From assembly GCA_030762175.1 (NCBI GenBank), contig CM060841.1, positions 14,547,001 through 14,611,000 on the forward strand: 64,000 nt of DNA. The letters run 5' to 3'. Below, piece by piece: positions 46,682 to 61,600 of the stretch. A program made the position numbers and the translations under genes. The notes below the pieces were generated by a model, which ran no database searches, was not told the origin of the DNA, and worked only from the letters and a program-made list of their open reading frames with translations. Numbering within the stretch: the stretch's first letter is position 1; every line of letters starts with the position of its first letter. This DNA is from Metallyticus violacea (taxonomy: Eukaryota > Arthropoda > Insecta > Mantodea > Metallyticidae).

Positions 46682-49600
46682 GTACGCATGTAGAATTTGA
46701 GCATGGATTAAGTATAAAGTTTTGGTTGAAACATTGCTGCTTCTTCCTACTTTTTTATGGATGAGAGATTTACAAATTAGATAATGTTAATAAAGAACAG
46801 AATTCTTTGGGTTCAGACCCTTGAGCATTTTTAGTTAACTCTGTACTTTGAGAAAACTTCAATTTCCTTATTGATAAAATTCATGTGGAGAGTTATCAGA
46901 AATCATAGATGATTCTTGTACTGCTTCAATCCTGGTGTCACTGATTAAGAAACACCTGTTTTTTGATGAATTTTCAGTTATTTTCCTTTGTTCCATTGTT
47001 ATATTATTTCTTAAATAGGTCATGCCCCAAGGAAATACAAATAGCATGAATTTCAAAAAAGTTGAGGTTGACTTCATCAAACAAACTTTAGAATATGCAA
47101 GCCTGAATTGAACCAGGTTAAGAAAAATCCTTGAGATTAAATTTTTCTCTCATGCTGCTTGCTGTTATAAGTGGTTTCCTTACCAGTTTAGTGTTCATCT
47201 GGATTGATGGAAAGACACTTGAGCTGAGTAAGAGTTGTTCAGTCAATCCACTGCAAGAAAATTTGTAATGCTGGTACTACTCATTCATATGATTTCAACA
47301 TGATGGGTTATTCCTTCATTAAATGTTCTGCAGAAGGCAAAAAGGCTACCTTCTTATTTTGGAGGTTAATCTGGAGGACCTTTAGGGCCATCCTTGACTA
47401 AAGTCACAATGTAACTCTGCTGGGACCCTAAGGTTCTTTGGCCCAGATTCTCTCTGAAGAGTTAATACCCTCCATATCTGAGATTTGCTCCAAGAGAGCT
47501 TCCTCATTGAGGGATGAAATTGCAACAGCCGAGGGCTGGCAAATGTGGTCCTCAGGAGTGAATTTATTAATTTTCTGGGTCGTTTTCATAAAGGTCCCAC
47601 AAGAAGCTAGGGAAAGTGATCTGCCTAGGCAGAGCCCTGCATACCTGGTAAGGCTAAATGCTCCAGAAGGTTGTGTGGCATTCTGGAGTAACCTTTCAAT
47701 GCATTCTCCTATGTACATGCACCTCCTCAACGTGGGTCCCATTACACCTTGAGGTTGGATGAATAATGAGTGATGAGTGAAAGATGAAGTTGGATGAAAG
47801 ATGGATGGCTGAAATGATGAAGTAATGAAGTGAGTTTCTTCTTGATCTGACCTCTCCTCACAGCGTGCCTGTGGTATAGCCTGTTTATTCATAGGGGCTC
47901 ATGAGCACCCACCAGTGAGCACAACATCCTGCAACTGTAGGAGAGGAACAAGAGATAGATAATGTATTTTTACTAGGCATATTTAGATAAATTCAAATGT
48001 AAGCATTTTGTAAGAGGACTTAATGAGTTCTTAGGCAAAATTATAATAAAAGAGCAAAATATTGTCACATTGGGTGTTATTAACATAAAATCAAATTGCA
48101 ACACCAGTAAGGACAAGCAACTATGTAATTTATTATAAAGCTATAACTTACATAGTGTAATGAATTGCCCTACTGGAATAACTTCCAGATTGGTACGTCA
48201 ATGAATTGTCAGTTTTCTGCATTTATAAGTGAATATCACACATTTGATCACTGTGCAGAGATTATAATATAACTAATTTTAACTTTGAGGTGTAAAGTAA
48301 ATACATCCAAAAAGACAGAGAAAGTTAAGAAATATATTAAAAATGGAATCTGTCTACTCGGCAAATATGAAATGGAAAGCTTTCCTTAATATGTCGCAGC
48401 AATATTTAAACTCAGCAAGTCCAGCAAAAGTAAAAAAAAAAAAAAATAACTATGAAATAAAATATAGAATATTCACCAAACTATTCAAATATAAATGTTA
48501 AGAGAGAGAATGAAATGCATCTATGAGTTCTATAAATAACAAAATTTGAAATTTATAACAACAAATTATAAAAAAGGAGTGTGCTAAAGCTCTTGCTAGG
48601 CAGATATCCCTAAGCATATAGCACAGAAATTGTTGAATTGTGAAACAAGGTCAACATTATGAATAGGTAAAAGAATCAAACAAGTCAAATTGAAAATATA
48701 ACCTTGAATGTAAATAAAGAAATCATGTACATACCAGGGGAAATGTGTAAATGTATTTAACAATTATTTAAAAATATAATGGAATCTGCATAAGGTAAAG
48801 TTAAACCTTATAATTTTCAATCAATGCCACATTCATTGTACTGCATTTTATATCAAACATGGAAATAAGCAACACAATTAATGCATTTAAATGTCAGACT
48901 TCTTCAGGGTCAGACAGATTTCCCCTAAGATTCTTATGTACTATAAAACAGAACTTAATGATGTACTATACCACTTAATAGATTATTCACTTGATAAAAC
49001 CTTTCCTGATACTGAAAGAAAAATATAGTCAGGCCAATCTTTAAAAATAAAGATAAGTGCAATATTGTGAACTATAGACCCATTACTCGTATCTGTGAAT
49101 TTGGCAAAAACTAAAGAAAGTTATAAATATTAGATTTATTATTTTTTAATAAAAATAACTTATTAGATAGTTCTCAGCATGGTTTAGGCAGAATCACTGA
49201 ACTCTCATAGATATGACAGAGCTTATCAAGCTTATCCTTGAAGCATTTGCATGCTTAGAAAATGGAGATAAAGTGTCGGGACTCTCTTAATTATTTTTTG
49301 ACTGTGTGTCTATCAACTTATTATTGACAAAACTTAAGGGGAATAAGGGAAAATATTAACTAAAAATGTTAATTGGAACTTGTACAGTGAAGCTAATAAT
49401 ATAATTAAGATCATTGTATGATTGAGTCGAACTACAAACTTCTATTGCTCTATTTAGTTGTTTATAATGTCTAGAACTAGTTTCAAGAACCCTTTTGTTC
49501 GCATCCTCAGTACAAACTAAAGGGTTCATGAAACTAGTTTCACATATTATAAACAAGTAAGTGGTGAAATAAGAATATGTAATTTGACTTGATCATACAG

Positions 49601-52600
49601 TGATCTTAATTAAGGGAAAAATGTTTGAATTACTAAAATCATCATATAACAAATTATTTATAAGGAAGTCACTCAAATTTCACTAGTTTTATTCCACTTA
49701 CTTGGACATTTCAAAGGCAAAGTTCCTTCATCGTCAGCATGGTTCCACTGTCAGCTTTACAGCATGGTATTAAGACGTCGCTCTTTGGATTTTATAAACT
49801 TTTTGATGAGGTTGCTGTTGTTTGGAAGATCAAAATTAACTAAATTTTCTTTGTTTTCATTCAAGAATATATTTTCCCACACCGATAGTTCTATGGGTTT
49901 TTGAAGAGCTTTTAAGAGTATAGGTTCATTTTGGTACTCATGGAAATTTGCCTTTTTAAACATGTCCAATTAATTGGAATAAAACTAGTGAAATTTGGGT
50001 GACTTCCTCATAAATAATTTGTTATATGATACTACATTTCATGGTGAAAATCCCAAACTATTCAAATTTATACTAAAATCATATTTGATAATCTCAAATG
50101 GTGTACAAGAATAGAGTAAAATGGGTAATAATATTAAAACTTTTCATTGTATTATGACACAGTAAGTGGAGTTCCTCAAAGCTGGGTTTTTGGTCCTCTT
50201 TTATTTCTTATACATGTGAATTATATCCTTCAGTCTGAGAATTATAAAAACATTTTGTATGCAGATGATTTATCGCAACTGTTTTGGCCGAAGTCTATAG
50301 TTGGAATGAATCGTTTAATAGCAGACTCTTAAACATTCATATTGAAATACCTTGAAGATCATAATTTAAAAATAAATTAAGCAAAGCTTTAAATTTCCAA
50401 CATTACGACAATAAAATTATAACCCAGAAACAGTGTTAAATGGAAAAATCATAGAATTGGCTGGATATCTTAAGATTATGCCTTGATAGGAATCTTGACA
50501 TATGAATACAATATAGGTCACATGTGCAAGAAAATTAAGCATGGGATTGTATGTATTAAGAAAATTTCAAAATATTTGGACATGGTTCTATTGAAAATGG
50601 CATATAATGGCATACTTTATCCTCATTTACCTCATTTACAGTATGGCATTGTACTCTGGGATAGCAAAGGAATCTGTAACCTAAATAAGTTATTAATTTT
50701 ACAGAAGAACTTTGTAAGAACTATTTACAGACTTAATAAATGAACTTCATATTGAACTACATTTAGAAAATTAACTTAATAACTGTGTTCTGACAATATG
50801 AATACAGAATGATCCTGTATATTGTAAACAATAATAAGCATGAAACTGGCTGTAACAACCAATACTGCAGCTATAACACGTGGGGAAAAAATAATCTACT
50901 TTGAATCACCATGGAAAAAAGCACAGATTTATCAAAGGTATAATCCTATATAACAAACTACCAGAGACTAAAACTAAAAAACAGAAAAATTTAAGGAAAA
51001 ACTAAAAAAAAAAATTTTGATTAAGAGATATATTCATTTATTCTGGTAGAGCTAAGGCCATTAGGCCTTCTCTTCCACTCTACCAATCTAATAATAATTA
51101 CATGAAGTTAGAGCGACAATATTACAATCACAACATTGACAGTAAAGTTGACAATACTCGTACACATACAGACCAATGTAAAACATGATATATATATAAA
51201 TGTATGGTAATATAAAATATTGATAATGAAAAATATTAACTTAAGAAGAAGAAAAAAAATAGGAAAATAAAAGAACAATAATATATAGCAAGCACCAGCA
51301 ATGACAATTTATACATATATCAACCTATGCAAATCCTGAAAGTGGAAATAAAGATACAAGCAAAACATAAAATTAAACCCTGACAATACTATGAAGTGGA
51401 TAGGAACATTTATGATTGTAATAAAAGTAATAGAATGAATAAATCTACAGCAGGGTAAAACAAATAAATACATGCAACAAAAAGAATCTGGATCTAGGAT
51501 AAAAATTATTTCTGAGAATATGAAACAATTTCTTATTAAACGCTCCTGAAGTTTGGCAGTCTCTGACATCCAGAGGTGGGTATGGTTATGGTGAATGATG
51601 ATGAGTAAAGTGATGTATGGTGCAATGTAATAATAGTCTGTGCTGTGATTCAGAACATGTGTTAAGATTATGAGAGGAAGACAGATTTTGAAAATGAGAA
51701 GATAAATAAGATGGAGAAGATATGTGGATAATTTTGAAAAGTAATGTGACAATGAATATTTCTTTGGTCTTTCAGGTGGAACCAAAAAAGCATATCAAGG
51801 GAGGGTGTTATATGATCGAACAGACACACATCACAGATGTAACATATGCACATATTATTAACATGCGTAGTTTTTGCGTTAGGTTAAAGTTTAAGTCTGT
51901 GAGCAGAAAATCGCAGTAGCCGAAGTGAGGCATCACCAGCAATTGCACCAAGATCTTTTTAAAGGTTCTGGGTAGAAATATTGCTGCAGAGAGGAAATTA
52001 TAGCTATTAAAGAAAAATTTATTCTTGTTTTTTTGAACGTAAAATCTTGTATTTAGTATATGTAAATTTATAATTGTATTTGCTGCATATGTTTATTTGT
52101 AAGTCATTTATTACATATGTACATACCTCAGTATGCAAATTAATTGTTTCTTTAAGTACCTATTTTTATTATATATTCATTATTCTAATTAGAATTAGAA
52201 TTACACACTTGTTATACCTGAAACTGTATTAGCAAACGTACAGGTAAATAGATAATATATATAGAAGGTAATGTTAGAACATTTAATTCCTTAAAAATTA
52301 ATTTACTGAGAGATGAAATTATCCATTTTTTGTAATTTAATTGACTGTTTAGAACAGAATAAATAAAATATGTATATATGCATGCATTTATATGTATGAG
52401 ACTGTTTGATTCGAAGAAAAAGTCCTAAGACCTTAACCCTGCTAGTATAAATAAATAAATTGCAGCTTATAGATTAGCGACAGTAGGCCACATATGCATT
52501 TTTCTTTTGTTCTTTTTTCATAGCACTAACAAAACTTGAAAAAATATAATGGAAACTATTGCTTTGGTGACATGTAAAAAAAAGACTCATCTTCTGGTTG

Positions 52601-55600
52601 TTATATGTAGTGCTGTGCCTACAGCTTCATTATATTTACCCACAAAATGATTCACTAACCATTGCAAATTTTCCCTTTCAAATCTAATGAGGCTTATAAT
52701 GCTGTACAGATTACTCTCTGTTGTACTTAAATGGGGTTAGCAAAGCTTTAGTTGATTGGCTCATGATTTTGCCGTCAAGTTACTATATGCTGTGCCACTT
52801 GCTAAGGAAATTAATGGACTCTACATGCAAAATGCAATCATGTTCAGCTTTGTTTAACCATATAACTTCATATAATGAAGATTGTTCGTTGGAAGCAACC
52901 ATTTAATAATTCACAACTTAACTCCTTGGTTTTGAATCTACAAATGAGATGAATATATATCTTGTTTCATTTCATTTCATCTTGCAAAGGGACTAATATA
53001 TTTATTGGAGAAGAGATAATGGAAGAGGTGTAAAATAGTGATGTTGAAAAAGATCTTTAATGAGATCAGATAATGATAAAGAATCTTGAAACTTTTCTTT
53101 AAAGAGTTAAGAACTGTTGAAAATGTTAAATAATGTTAAGATGAAGCTTTTGACTAGATTAATAAGTAAACTACTGCGGGAGCTGGAGAGATGGCTAGCG
53201 ACATATGTGGACAGAGCTACTAAGTAAAACATTATGCACTGCATGTGTATCACCATCTATTCAAATACTTAAAGAGTCGTCTATCTTTTTGCATTAATGA
53301 AAGCAGAAAGCAGAGTGAACAGTTCCACATTATCACATTCCTCTGACTAACCATCTCTCCAGCATCCAGCAGTATTGGTATAAGTTTAGTTGTATGCTTA
53401 AAATTTGGGGTATCTATAGTCCTCTAGATTCCAGTAGGTAACTACTGATGAACCAGGGATTGAGCTTGTTGAATTTATTTAGATAATAGATTATTGTAGC
53501 TTACTTATAATAACAGTTGAAAATAAAGATTAGTAAGACAGATAAGTTCTTTTATGTCTGTTTCTTTTTCTTTTGTATGTTGGTTGATATGCTGGGGTGA
53601 GCTATAAAAATAATGACATATAAGATAAGTAATTTGAGATGAGGAATTGCACATTGATGTAAAATGTCAAAGTTATTGGCCACCAAAGTAATTGTATTTT
53701 GATGCTCAGAAATTTATACTAAAGCTAAATAGTTTAAAGTTTGTATTAGAATGGCTTTGCACCCTATTTATAATTAAAATAAACTTGGTTGTTAATAACA
53801 ATGAACAGCATTTTCACAATTTAGCAATAAAATAATTTATAAAATTTTAGAGTGAACACATGATTGCAATAAGAATTCAGTTAATTAAATCTGTCATCTA
53901 ACACTCTTCATGCCGTCCACGGCCAAAGATGCAGATAACACATCTTTGAAACCGGTACCGAATATTTTTAAAGGTTAGTGAAGCATGAAGAGTGTTAGAT
54001 GACAGATTTAATTCATGTGAGCTTCACTGTGTTAGTTCCATATGAAACATTTTTTTAAAGTTTTTACAATTTTTAAAAAATTTTAAAGGAATTCAGTTGT
54101 TAGAAACAAAGTTATAATTCTTTCCCTAATGTTATGATATGTTTATAAATTGTTTCATGCAACAGTCCTTTTTTAACGAAAACATATATAATAAAATAGC
54201 TCATCATATAAATTACAAATTGAAGAAATTGTATCAGGGAAGCTTACCATAAATTGTCTCAATTCCATGCGACAACTTCATTAATGTATACTAACTGTAC
54301 AGTAAAAACTTAAATCAAAGTCCTCTTTCTTGCTTTATAACTTATAATATATCAAAAGTACTTTAAACATTCACACTATATCACCAAGAGCCATGCATTT
54401 TACTGTGACCTTGTGCCCAAGCAAGAGTTGAAAAAAACAGAGCCATTATCTAAGAAACCAATTACTCCACATACTTTCAGAGGTGTCAGTATTATCTTTA
54501 TAATTATTGTAAACCGGTTGGCCAGCTCTATGTATTGTAGTCATACTTTTATTTAGAAATGTGAAATAAGTATTTTTGTAAGTATTTTGAATTTATTTCC
54601 AATTAAAAATACAACAAATTTACTCCTTTACAACAACAGTACTCTTTTACAATCGCTCAATCATGCAAATATAAACTATAAGGGACCTCCATCTATTTTC
54701 GATGAACCCCTCTCAATTACACTATTTACTATATTTTGTGATATACTACCTTTACCTTTAAACATAACAATTAAAAACAGTGCCTTTGGCAATTCCAGAA
54801 GGCACTGACTCCATTCAAAATTTATTTCAAATTGATTGGCTCAGCCCCCCAGTCCCTGGTTCATCAGCAGCTACCTACTGGAATATCCAGGGGACTGAGC
54901 TTCGATCCAACCACAACAAAACACAACATTAAAAGTAAACTAACATTAGAAAACTAGCCCCATACCTTCCCCTACTCATTCCATCCTCCTTTTATTATCC
55001 AACAATTTTACTCTCAAGCTCGTTAATGTGAAATAAACTGATGGTTACATTCATTGATAGTGTAATTCGTTCAGAATGTTATGCCTATTATGTCTTGGGG
55101 TAAACTTGGCTTCTAAACATTACAGGTAGTTAATAATAAAAATAATTTAGTAACAAATAAATATTAATTCACCATCCTAAGTTTGGTAATCAGCTATTCC
55201 ACAACATTTACAGGAACATCAAAATTATACCTCCCTCTTGAATCAACTTGAACAGAAGACACTTTATTACATAAGATTTTTCTAAATACATTTTCACTAT
55301 CATTATTTTTGAGTCTGAAATACTCTTTACTATCATAATCAAATGTAAAAGCATTATACCATTAAAAATATTTTAAACCAATTAATATTGTATTTATATC
55401 AAGAAATTACATACATTTTACTATGTTGATTCCGATCAAGTTTTACATTGATATACCGTATACTTAAATTAATTGCCTACTGCAACAATTTCTCCTAAAT
55501 AAAGTTTGATGCTGCCATTCTTTGTAACATATTTCATTAAAGTCAGATCACCTGGTCTTTTAACTTCAGCCTCACTGTTAACTTCATCACTAGATGAAGT

Positions 55601-58600
55601 ATCATTTTTGTCCGTGTAACAAAATAGCCTCTTAACAGTAAGGGTGTTATTTGGGATAGAAGTATTATCTCATTGACTGCAGTATCATCTATTGTGACAG
55701 ATGCCTAGGAATTATATTTAGTTTCTTCCAAGGTGTTGCTATATTACAAGAAGCTGGCTTGTGTTGTGATTGTAGAAACACTAGCAAAGTCTCAAACATA
55801 ATTGAAGCATTTCTAGCCTCAGATTCTGCAGCAGATACCAATATGGCTGTAGTCTTCCCGAGAAGCTGTTCTTTACAAAATGAACTAAACCACTTGATGA
55901 AAATCTACTAGTAATATTTTTCTTCGCAGATGGTCACATTGTTTTAGATAGTTGTTGAATACTGCTTAGAGCCTGTTTTTACTGTTGAGACATTGTGATA
56001 CATGAGTGAAGTAATAAATTTAGAAAGGTTTTTTTAATTTTTTTTAATAAACAAAGGAAATGTTCCAGTCCAAATTTCAGGGTACATCCTTGGCATTTGT
56101 CATTTATGAGGCCTAAGGAAAACCTGGAAAAAATCTCAGTCACAGAGGATGGTCCTGGCAAAAATCGAATACCCTGACCTCCCACTCATAAGTCTGGGCT
56201 TTAATGACTCCTGTGACTACTGTTTTCCAGTGGTTGCTTTAGTCATTTTGGAAAGACACTTTTTAAAACTGGTAATAATGTTTAATAGGTTTTATTCCAA
56301 ATTTGTGGAATGTTTCTCCAAGCTTTCTTCATTGGGTGTATCCAAAGATTGGCAAAAATGGGTTGCAGTTGGAGGTAGACAGAGAAACTTCATTTTTACT
56401 ACAGTTGAAGGACTTCTTCAGTAAAATGAGAATGCAGATAACTCCCAATAAGAGCCTATGATCCTTGTAACCTTCATGCATGTGAAAGATAAACAGTTTT
56501 AAACCAGTCTGAAACAAGTTGCATCGAACCACCCATAGTAATATTGATAATGGGTTCTTGTGCTGTAACAAGGGTGACTGCAAAATGGGAGACCTATGGT
56601 CCCTAACATGTGAAATGTTCCAAAGGGTTTAGATTTATAAACTACATATGGAGGTAATTTCTCCTACTGTAAAGGCACAGATCACAGTTGTGGTGGCACT
56701 TTTAGAGCAGCTCACAGTGTTGTCAGAATATTTTGATCCTTTCTTGTAAATTATGTTTTTGCTGACTGGATTATCAGCTGAATGGTTTTGTCTATTGAAC
56801 TCTCCATACTTTTGTTCACCTTTTGATAGTACTCTAATAATGTGACTTCATCCATAGCTGCAAGATCATGTTTAATGTAGTGGGCAATGCCTTGAATTAG
56901 CTAGCAGTTCTGCTGTTTCATAAACCCAGGCACATTGTTCTTAATTTTAGATATTATAATTCTCTTATTTACTAGATATGACTTTACTAAGGGTCTCATG
57001 TCATAGAAATATAATGGAAAGCCCCATTCTGCACAAAGAAATGTTTCTTCAAAAGGAGTGAATACAGTTTGTCTGCCATGCTTCGTTATTTTTCTTCCAT
57101 AGTATTATCCTGTATTTTTTTAGAAGCTAAAATGTTCAGAGTTTATTTCAGTGAATGATAATGGGGTCTAGCGTAAAATATTTTTTCTGCATTTGATTTT
57201 ATATCAAAATTACAAAGTATAATACTTTGTTGCATATGACAGAGCAGCTTATTTTAAAAGCATAATATCTTCCTTAAATGTTTCGCTAACAGCTATGTAA
57301 AACAGAAATTAAAAAGTATGACTTAATAATAACATAATGATGCAAAATAACTTTTTTTGTTTGTTTTGTTTTTGTGCCGAACTGCAGCCTAGTTTACAGT
57401 ATCCATCTATCAATTTCTAGACTCATTAGCTAAAATAAAGAAAACATCACAGGTGGCCACAGGGAGATTTTTTCCAGGTTTTGCTCAGTTCTCATAAATG
57501 GCAAATGCTGATCAGGTACCCTAAACTTAGTCCTGAAACATTTCCTTCCTTTAAAAAAAATCCTTTCCCAGTTTATCATCTTATCTCATGCATCATTAGT
57601 GTCCATTGCCTATGATGCCTTAGTGGTTAAAATGGGCATTAAACACTATTAAAAAAATAGTTAAAAGTTTTTCAGTGAAAGATAATAATGCAATTAATTG
57701 GCAGTACATGATATAATTAAATCATATGGAAGTAATGAAAATGACTGTAGAAATTTATATTTACATAAAATTATATAACCTTGATTACTATTGTAATTTT
57801 TGTTTGGTTTTCAGATGAAGGTATGGAAAGCTCTGGCCTCAGATCCAATATTTCAACACCCACAGCAAACACCTTCTTTGGATGAATATAGGCATTTATC
57901 TATAAAAAGAACATATCGTTTGAAGGAACTTGACCTGCTTCCATTTGAAGATATAATGGAAGATGTTAGAAAGGTGAGTGAAATGCCATAATATGGGCAG
58001 TTACAATGAGGTTATTTAAGTTACAGGCCAGCAGAGCCTGGCCAGGATCTATGGATTTTTTCAGGGCGTAAAAACCCTAAGTATGGCTTCCTTCGAAAGG
58101 GAAGTAAAGCTGTGTGTCTCGTGTCGTACATTTATGGCACGAAAAAGAACCTCAAGCTTGAAAGAAGAGGCCTCTGAGCAAAACTTGTTGACCGTTTCAT
58201 GCCTTGAATTGAATGGGATGCTGATGACCTGAGAGATTAAAGAGCATCCGTAAATAAACCAAATCAACAAAAAAAGCCAGCAGAGGGCTTTTTCTGTTGC
58301 AGTAGCAGCATTTTCCCAGATGAATGAATTTGTAACTCAATTAACCTTATAAATGTGTTACAAAGGTCTGCAATAGATGTGGTGCTAGGCTGAAATATAC
58401 AAATACAAATGGGTCATGTTAGGCTTCCTGTATAAAACTTGGTCTAGCAATTCTGCTATGTATTGTGAAGAAAATTGTTTTGACAATTCTTATATAAAAT
58501 TCTTTTTTGTAACATTATCCTTGAAGTAACGAGCATTTCATACCAGAGTACATCCTTTATACACATGGTTCCAGATTGATGTGCATTGACTATCATGACA

Positions 58601-61600
58601 GTTAAAAAGATACTCCTTAATATTTATGATGCACAATGAAGAGATAGCATCAATGGCACAGCAAACTCACAAACACAATATTTTTCTAAAAATCCAGACA
58701 AGTTAGCATCCACTGCCAAGTCATAGGACTGTTTACCACTCACAATTATGAATTGGTTTCCTAAATTAGACATATTTTGGTGTGACTTTATTGTGTAAAA
58801 CATTTCTGATATAGGCAAATTTGAAGTAACATTTTAGGTGCTAACCAATTCTGACCTTTACATACCTCGTTATGAAAAGAAAATATTTATATTTTGTTGA
58901 ATTAAAAGTAAAACTACTAAAATCATGTCAACACATTAAAACTCTCTTGATGTTTCACATTAAAACTTTTTTTATTAAAAAGTAAGTTGGGTTAGTTTCG
59001 TGAGTCACTTGCTCCCATTGCCAACCATTTGATGACTAGATTTAGTTTCACTATGTGGATTCCTGTATTTTTTTTTAATTGAAGAAATATCTATATATTC
59101 AGCTACAACATATTAAAGAAAATAGCAAAGGAGACTACACATTGCCCAATAATTAATAATAAAGATATCCCAGGATTATTGTTTGCACATGCTTTAGTAA
59201 CAAGAACAAGCAGAGAGCTAAATAAAGCAATATTGAGATATTGTAAAGAATGGTGGTTAAAAAATAAATTTAAAATTATGGTATGCAAGATGGATAATAA
59301 ATTAAAAATGAGATGAGATGAGAGATAGTGACTGGAAAGTAATGAAATTGAAATAGTAAAGAGATTGGATTATTTAGAGGTTAGGATAAATAATAATGAA
59401 AGATAGACAGAGCAGTGAAGGAATGTATTAGGAAAGAGAAAATTAACTATTAATATTATAAGAACCTGTTTAAAGAAGATTCCAAGTAATAGTGTAATAC
59501 AGATCAAGAGAATTTATTCAGCAATTGTTGAAATAAACATTATGTATGTGGTTGAAATTTGGGATATAGAGAAAGAATGGGAGTATATCGACCATATTCA
59601 CAGAGCATTTTGTAAAATGGTGTTGAGATTACCAAGGGCAGCTCCAAATGGGGTGGCATTGGTAGAATTGGAAAGAGTTGGCAGGAAAGGCATGATATTA
59701 AACGTATTTTGAAATATTGGCGTAAGATAGTATCAAGGGAAGAAGGAGACATAGTAAAACAGTGTTTATGGATACAAGTAAAGTAAAAGGGGAAAGAAGT
59801 TGGTTAACTCAACTAAAGAGGGTATTACAAGAAGTTGGAATAGGTGAAGTGGAAGAACAACAGTTAATGAATAGACAAGGGCTATGGAAAGTAAAGCAAA
59901 GGATAGATGATGTCGGAAAGCAAGAAATGTGGAGTAGCTTACAAGATGAGAGTACCTTGAAACATTATGGGAAATTTAAGAAAGAATGAGAGGCCAGGAA
60001 AAATATGTAGATGTTTGTAACAAAAGGGAAAGGGAGAAATTTACTTGGGGTAGAGCAGGTATATTAGGGTTAAGTGGATAAAGTGAAAAAGGAATAGTAT
60101 CCACTATGTGGAGAAATAGATAAGGGTTTTCATTGTGTAGTTGAGTGTTCAAAAACTAAAGAATGGAGAGAACAAGTATGGATTAAGAAATGGGACAGTT
60201 ACAGATAGCAATTGTGATACAAAAGTGTTTGAAACTGGTGACAAGGAATTTTTGATAAAAGTTGGTCATTATATAGTGAAGGTAAGAGAGAAATGGTGGA
60301 AAAGAGTGAATAAGGCTAGGGAGATAAAGAAGGAACTGAGGAAAGTAGGATTTAATATATATATATACACAAGCAGAGAATTAAGTTTAAAATTTTAAGA
60401 ACTATCAAAATTACACAAATTGGACAATTCTAATTGGAACTAAACACAGTGAAGCTTTTGAAATGTATATAAACAACTGCTTGTCGTCTAAACACTCTTA
60501 TGCTTCACACTATTTTTGAAAATGACGGGACCGGTTTCGGAGCGACATCCACTCCATTCTCGACCAACTCGACGACTGATTGAGAAAAATCAACGGTTAT
60601 GAAGAACTGCGGCTCCGCCCTGGTGGTACTTCTATGAACTGGAAATTTGTATTGCATTCTCCCGTCAAGTCGAAATTCAACAGATGATTATAAATAAAAA
60701 TCTTCTCCCATGTATCCAATTCTATGTATCCTTGTGCTTCTTTTAGTAACTTTATTTCTTGTTGTATGTCATGATTATCAATCCAAAAATGGTGTGCAAC
60801 TGCCGACCTATCTATCTGTTTATGCTTGACGTTCCTGAGATGTTCCTTTAACCGTGCTCCTATGTTCCTCTTCGTCTAAAACATATGTCCTATAGGAATG
60901 ATGGTAAATATATTCAGCTATCAGCTCTAATCACAAATTATGGAACTGCAAATGCTGAATAAAAATATGCCACAAGGACTAAGAGTAATATTTAAATGGA
61001 AGGTATACCTAATAAAGAAGAGAGAGATGATATTCTAATTGCAAAACCTGAATAAGGAAGATGTACTGCCCATCCACAATCTAAATACAATAAAACAAAA
61101 TCGTCTTGCGTACTGAAAATAAGCAAGAAACCTGCATAAATTGTTTGTAAATAAATGAATAAAAATTCATTCTTAAAATGTTTAAAATTTGTTAAGATGT
61201 ATACTGAAGGACATTTCTTAGAGTAAACTGCATTGATTAATTTTAAATTTAATAAAATATAATCCCAGTACTAAATGTATGTTCTCTAGGATTAATTAGG
61301 AAAAGTGAAAGAGACTAGCATCACCCTTGTATTTATATGTATACATGGGTTTGTGCATTAAATTTTTATTGCGAAGTAGACAAACAATTTTGTTAATTAA
61401 AATGTAAATTGGAACTTGCACAGTGAAGCTAATCATATAATTGATATCATTGTATGATTCAGTTGAACTACACACTCTTAATGCTTCACTTACTTGTCAT
61501 ATTGTATGTAACTAAATGTTTAGTTGAGAACTAAATGTTCTTGAAACCAGTTCCATACATTATGACAAGTAAGTGAAGCATTAAGAGTGTGTAGTTCAAC

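Larger units (their letters stand above)
49046..51000 (+). pseudogene. Non-LTR retrotransposon, interrupted by fold-back and PLE insertions
   Basis: RT relics in order on plus: [20 protein letters not shown] near 49030-49085, [12 protein letters not shown] near 49170, then after two insertions [19 protein letters not shown] and [11 protein letters not shown] (50147-50332, F/YADD box) and [21 protein letters not shown] (50580-50680) with [18 protein letters not shown]. This order fits a jockey-like reverse transcriptase. The insertions at 49372-49612 and 49636-50031 postdate it. Confidence 0.8.

Noticed and set aside
51309..51785. 158-codon hydrophobic minus-strand frame
   Set aside because: The hydrophobicity follows from T-rich composition, and the region looks like a retroelement relic.
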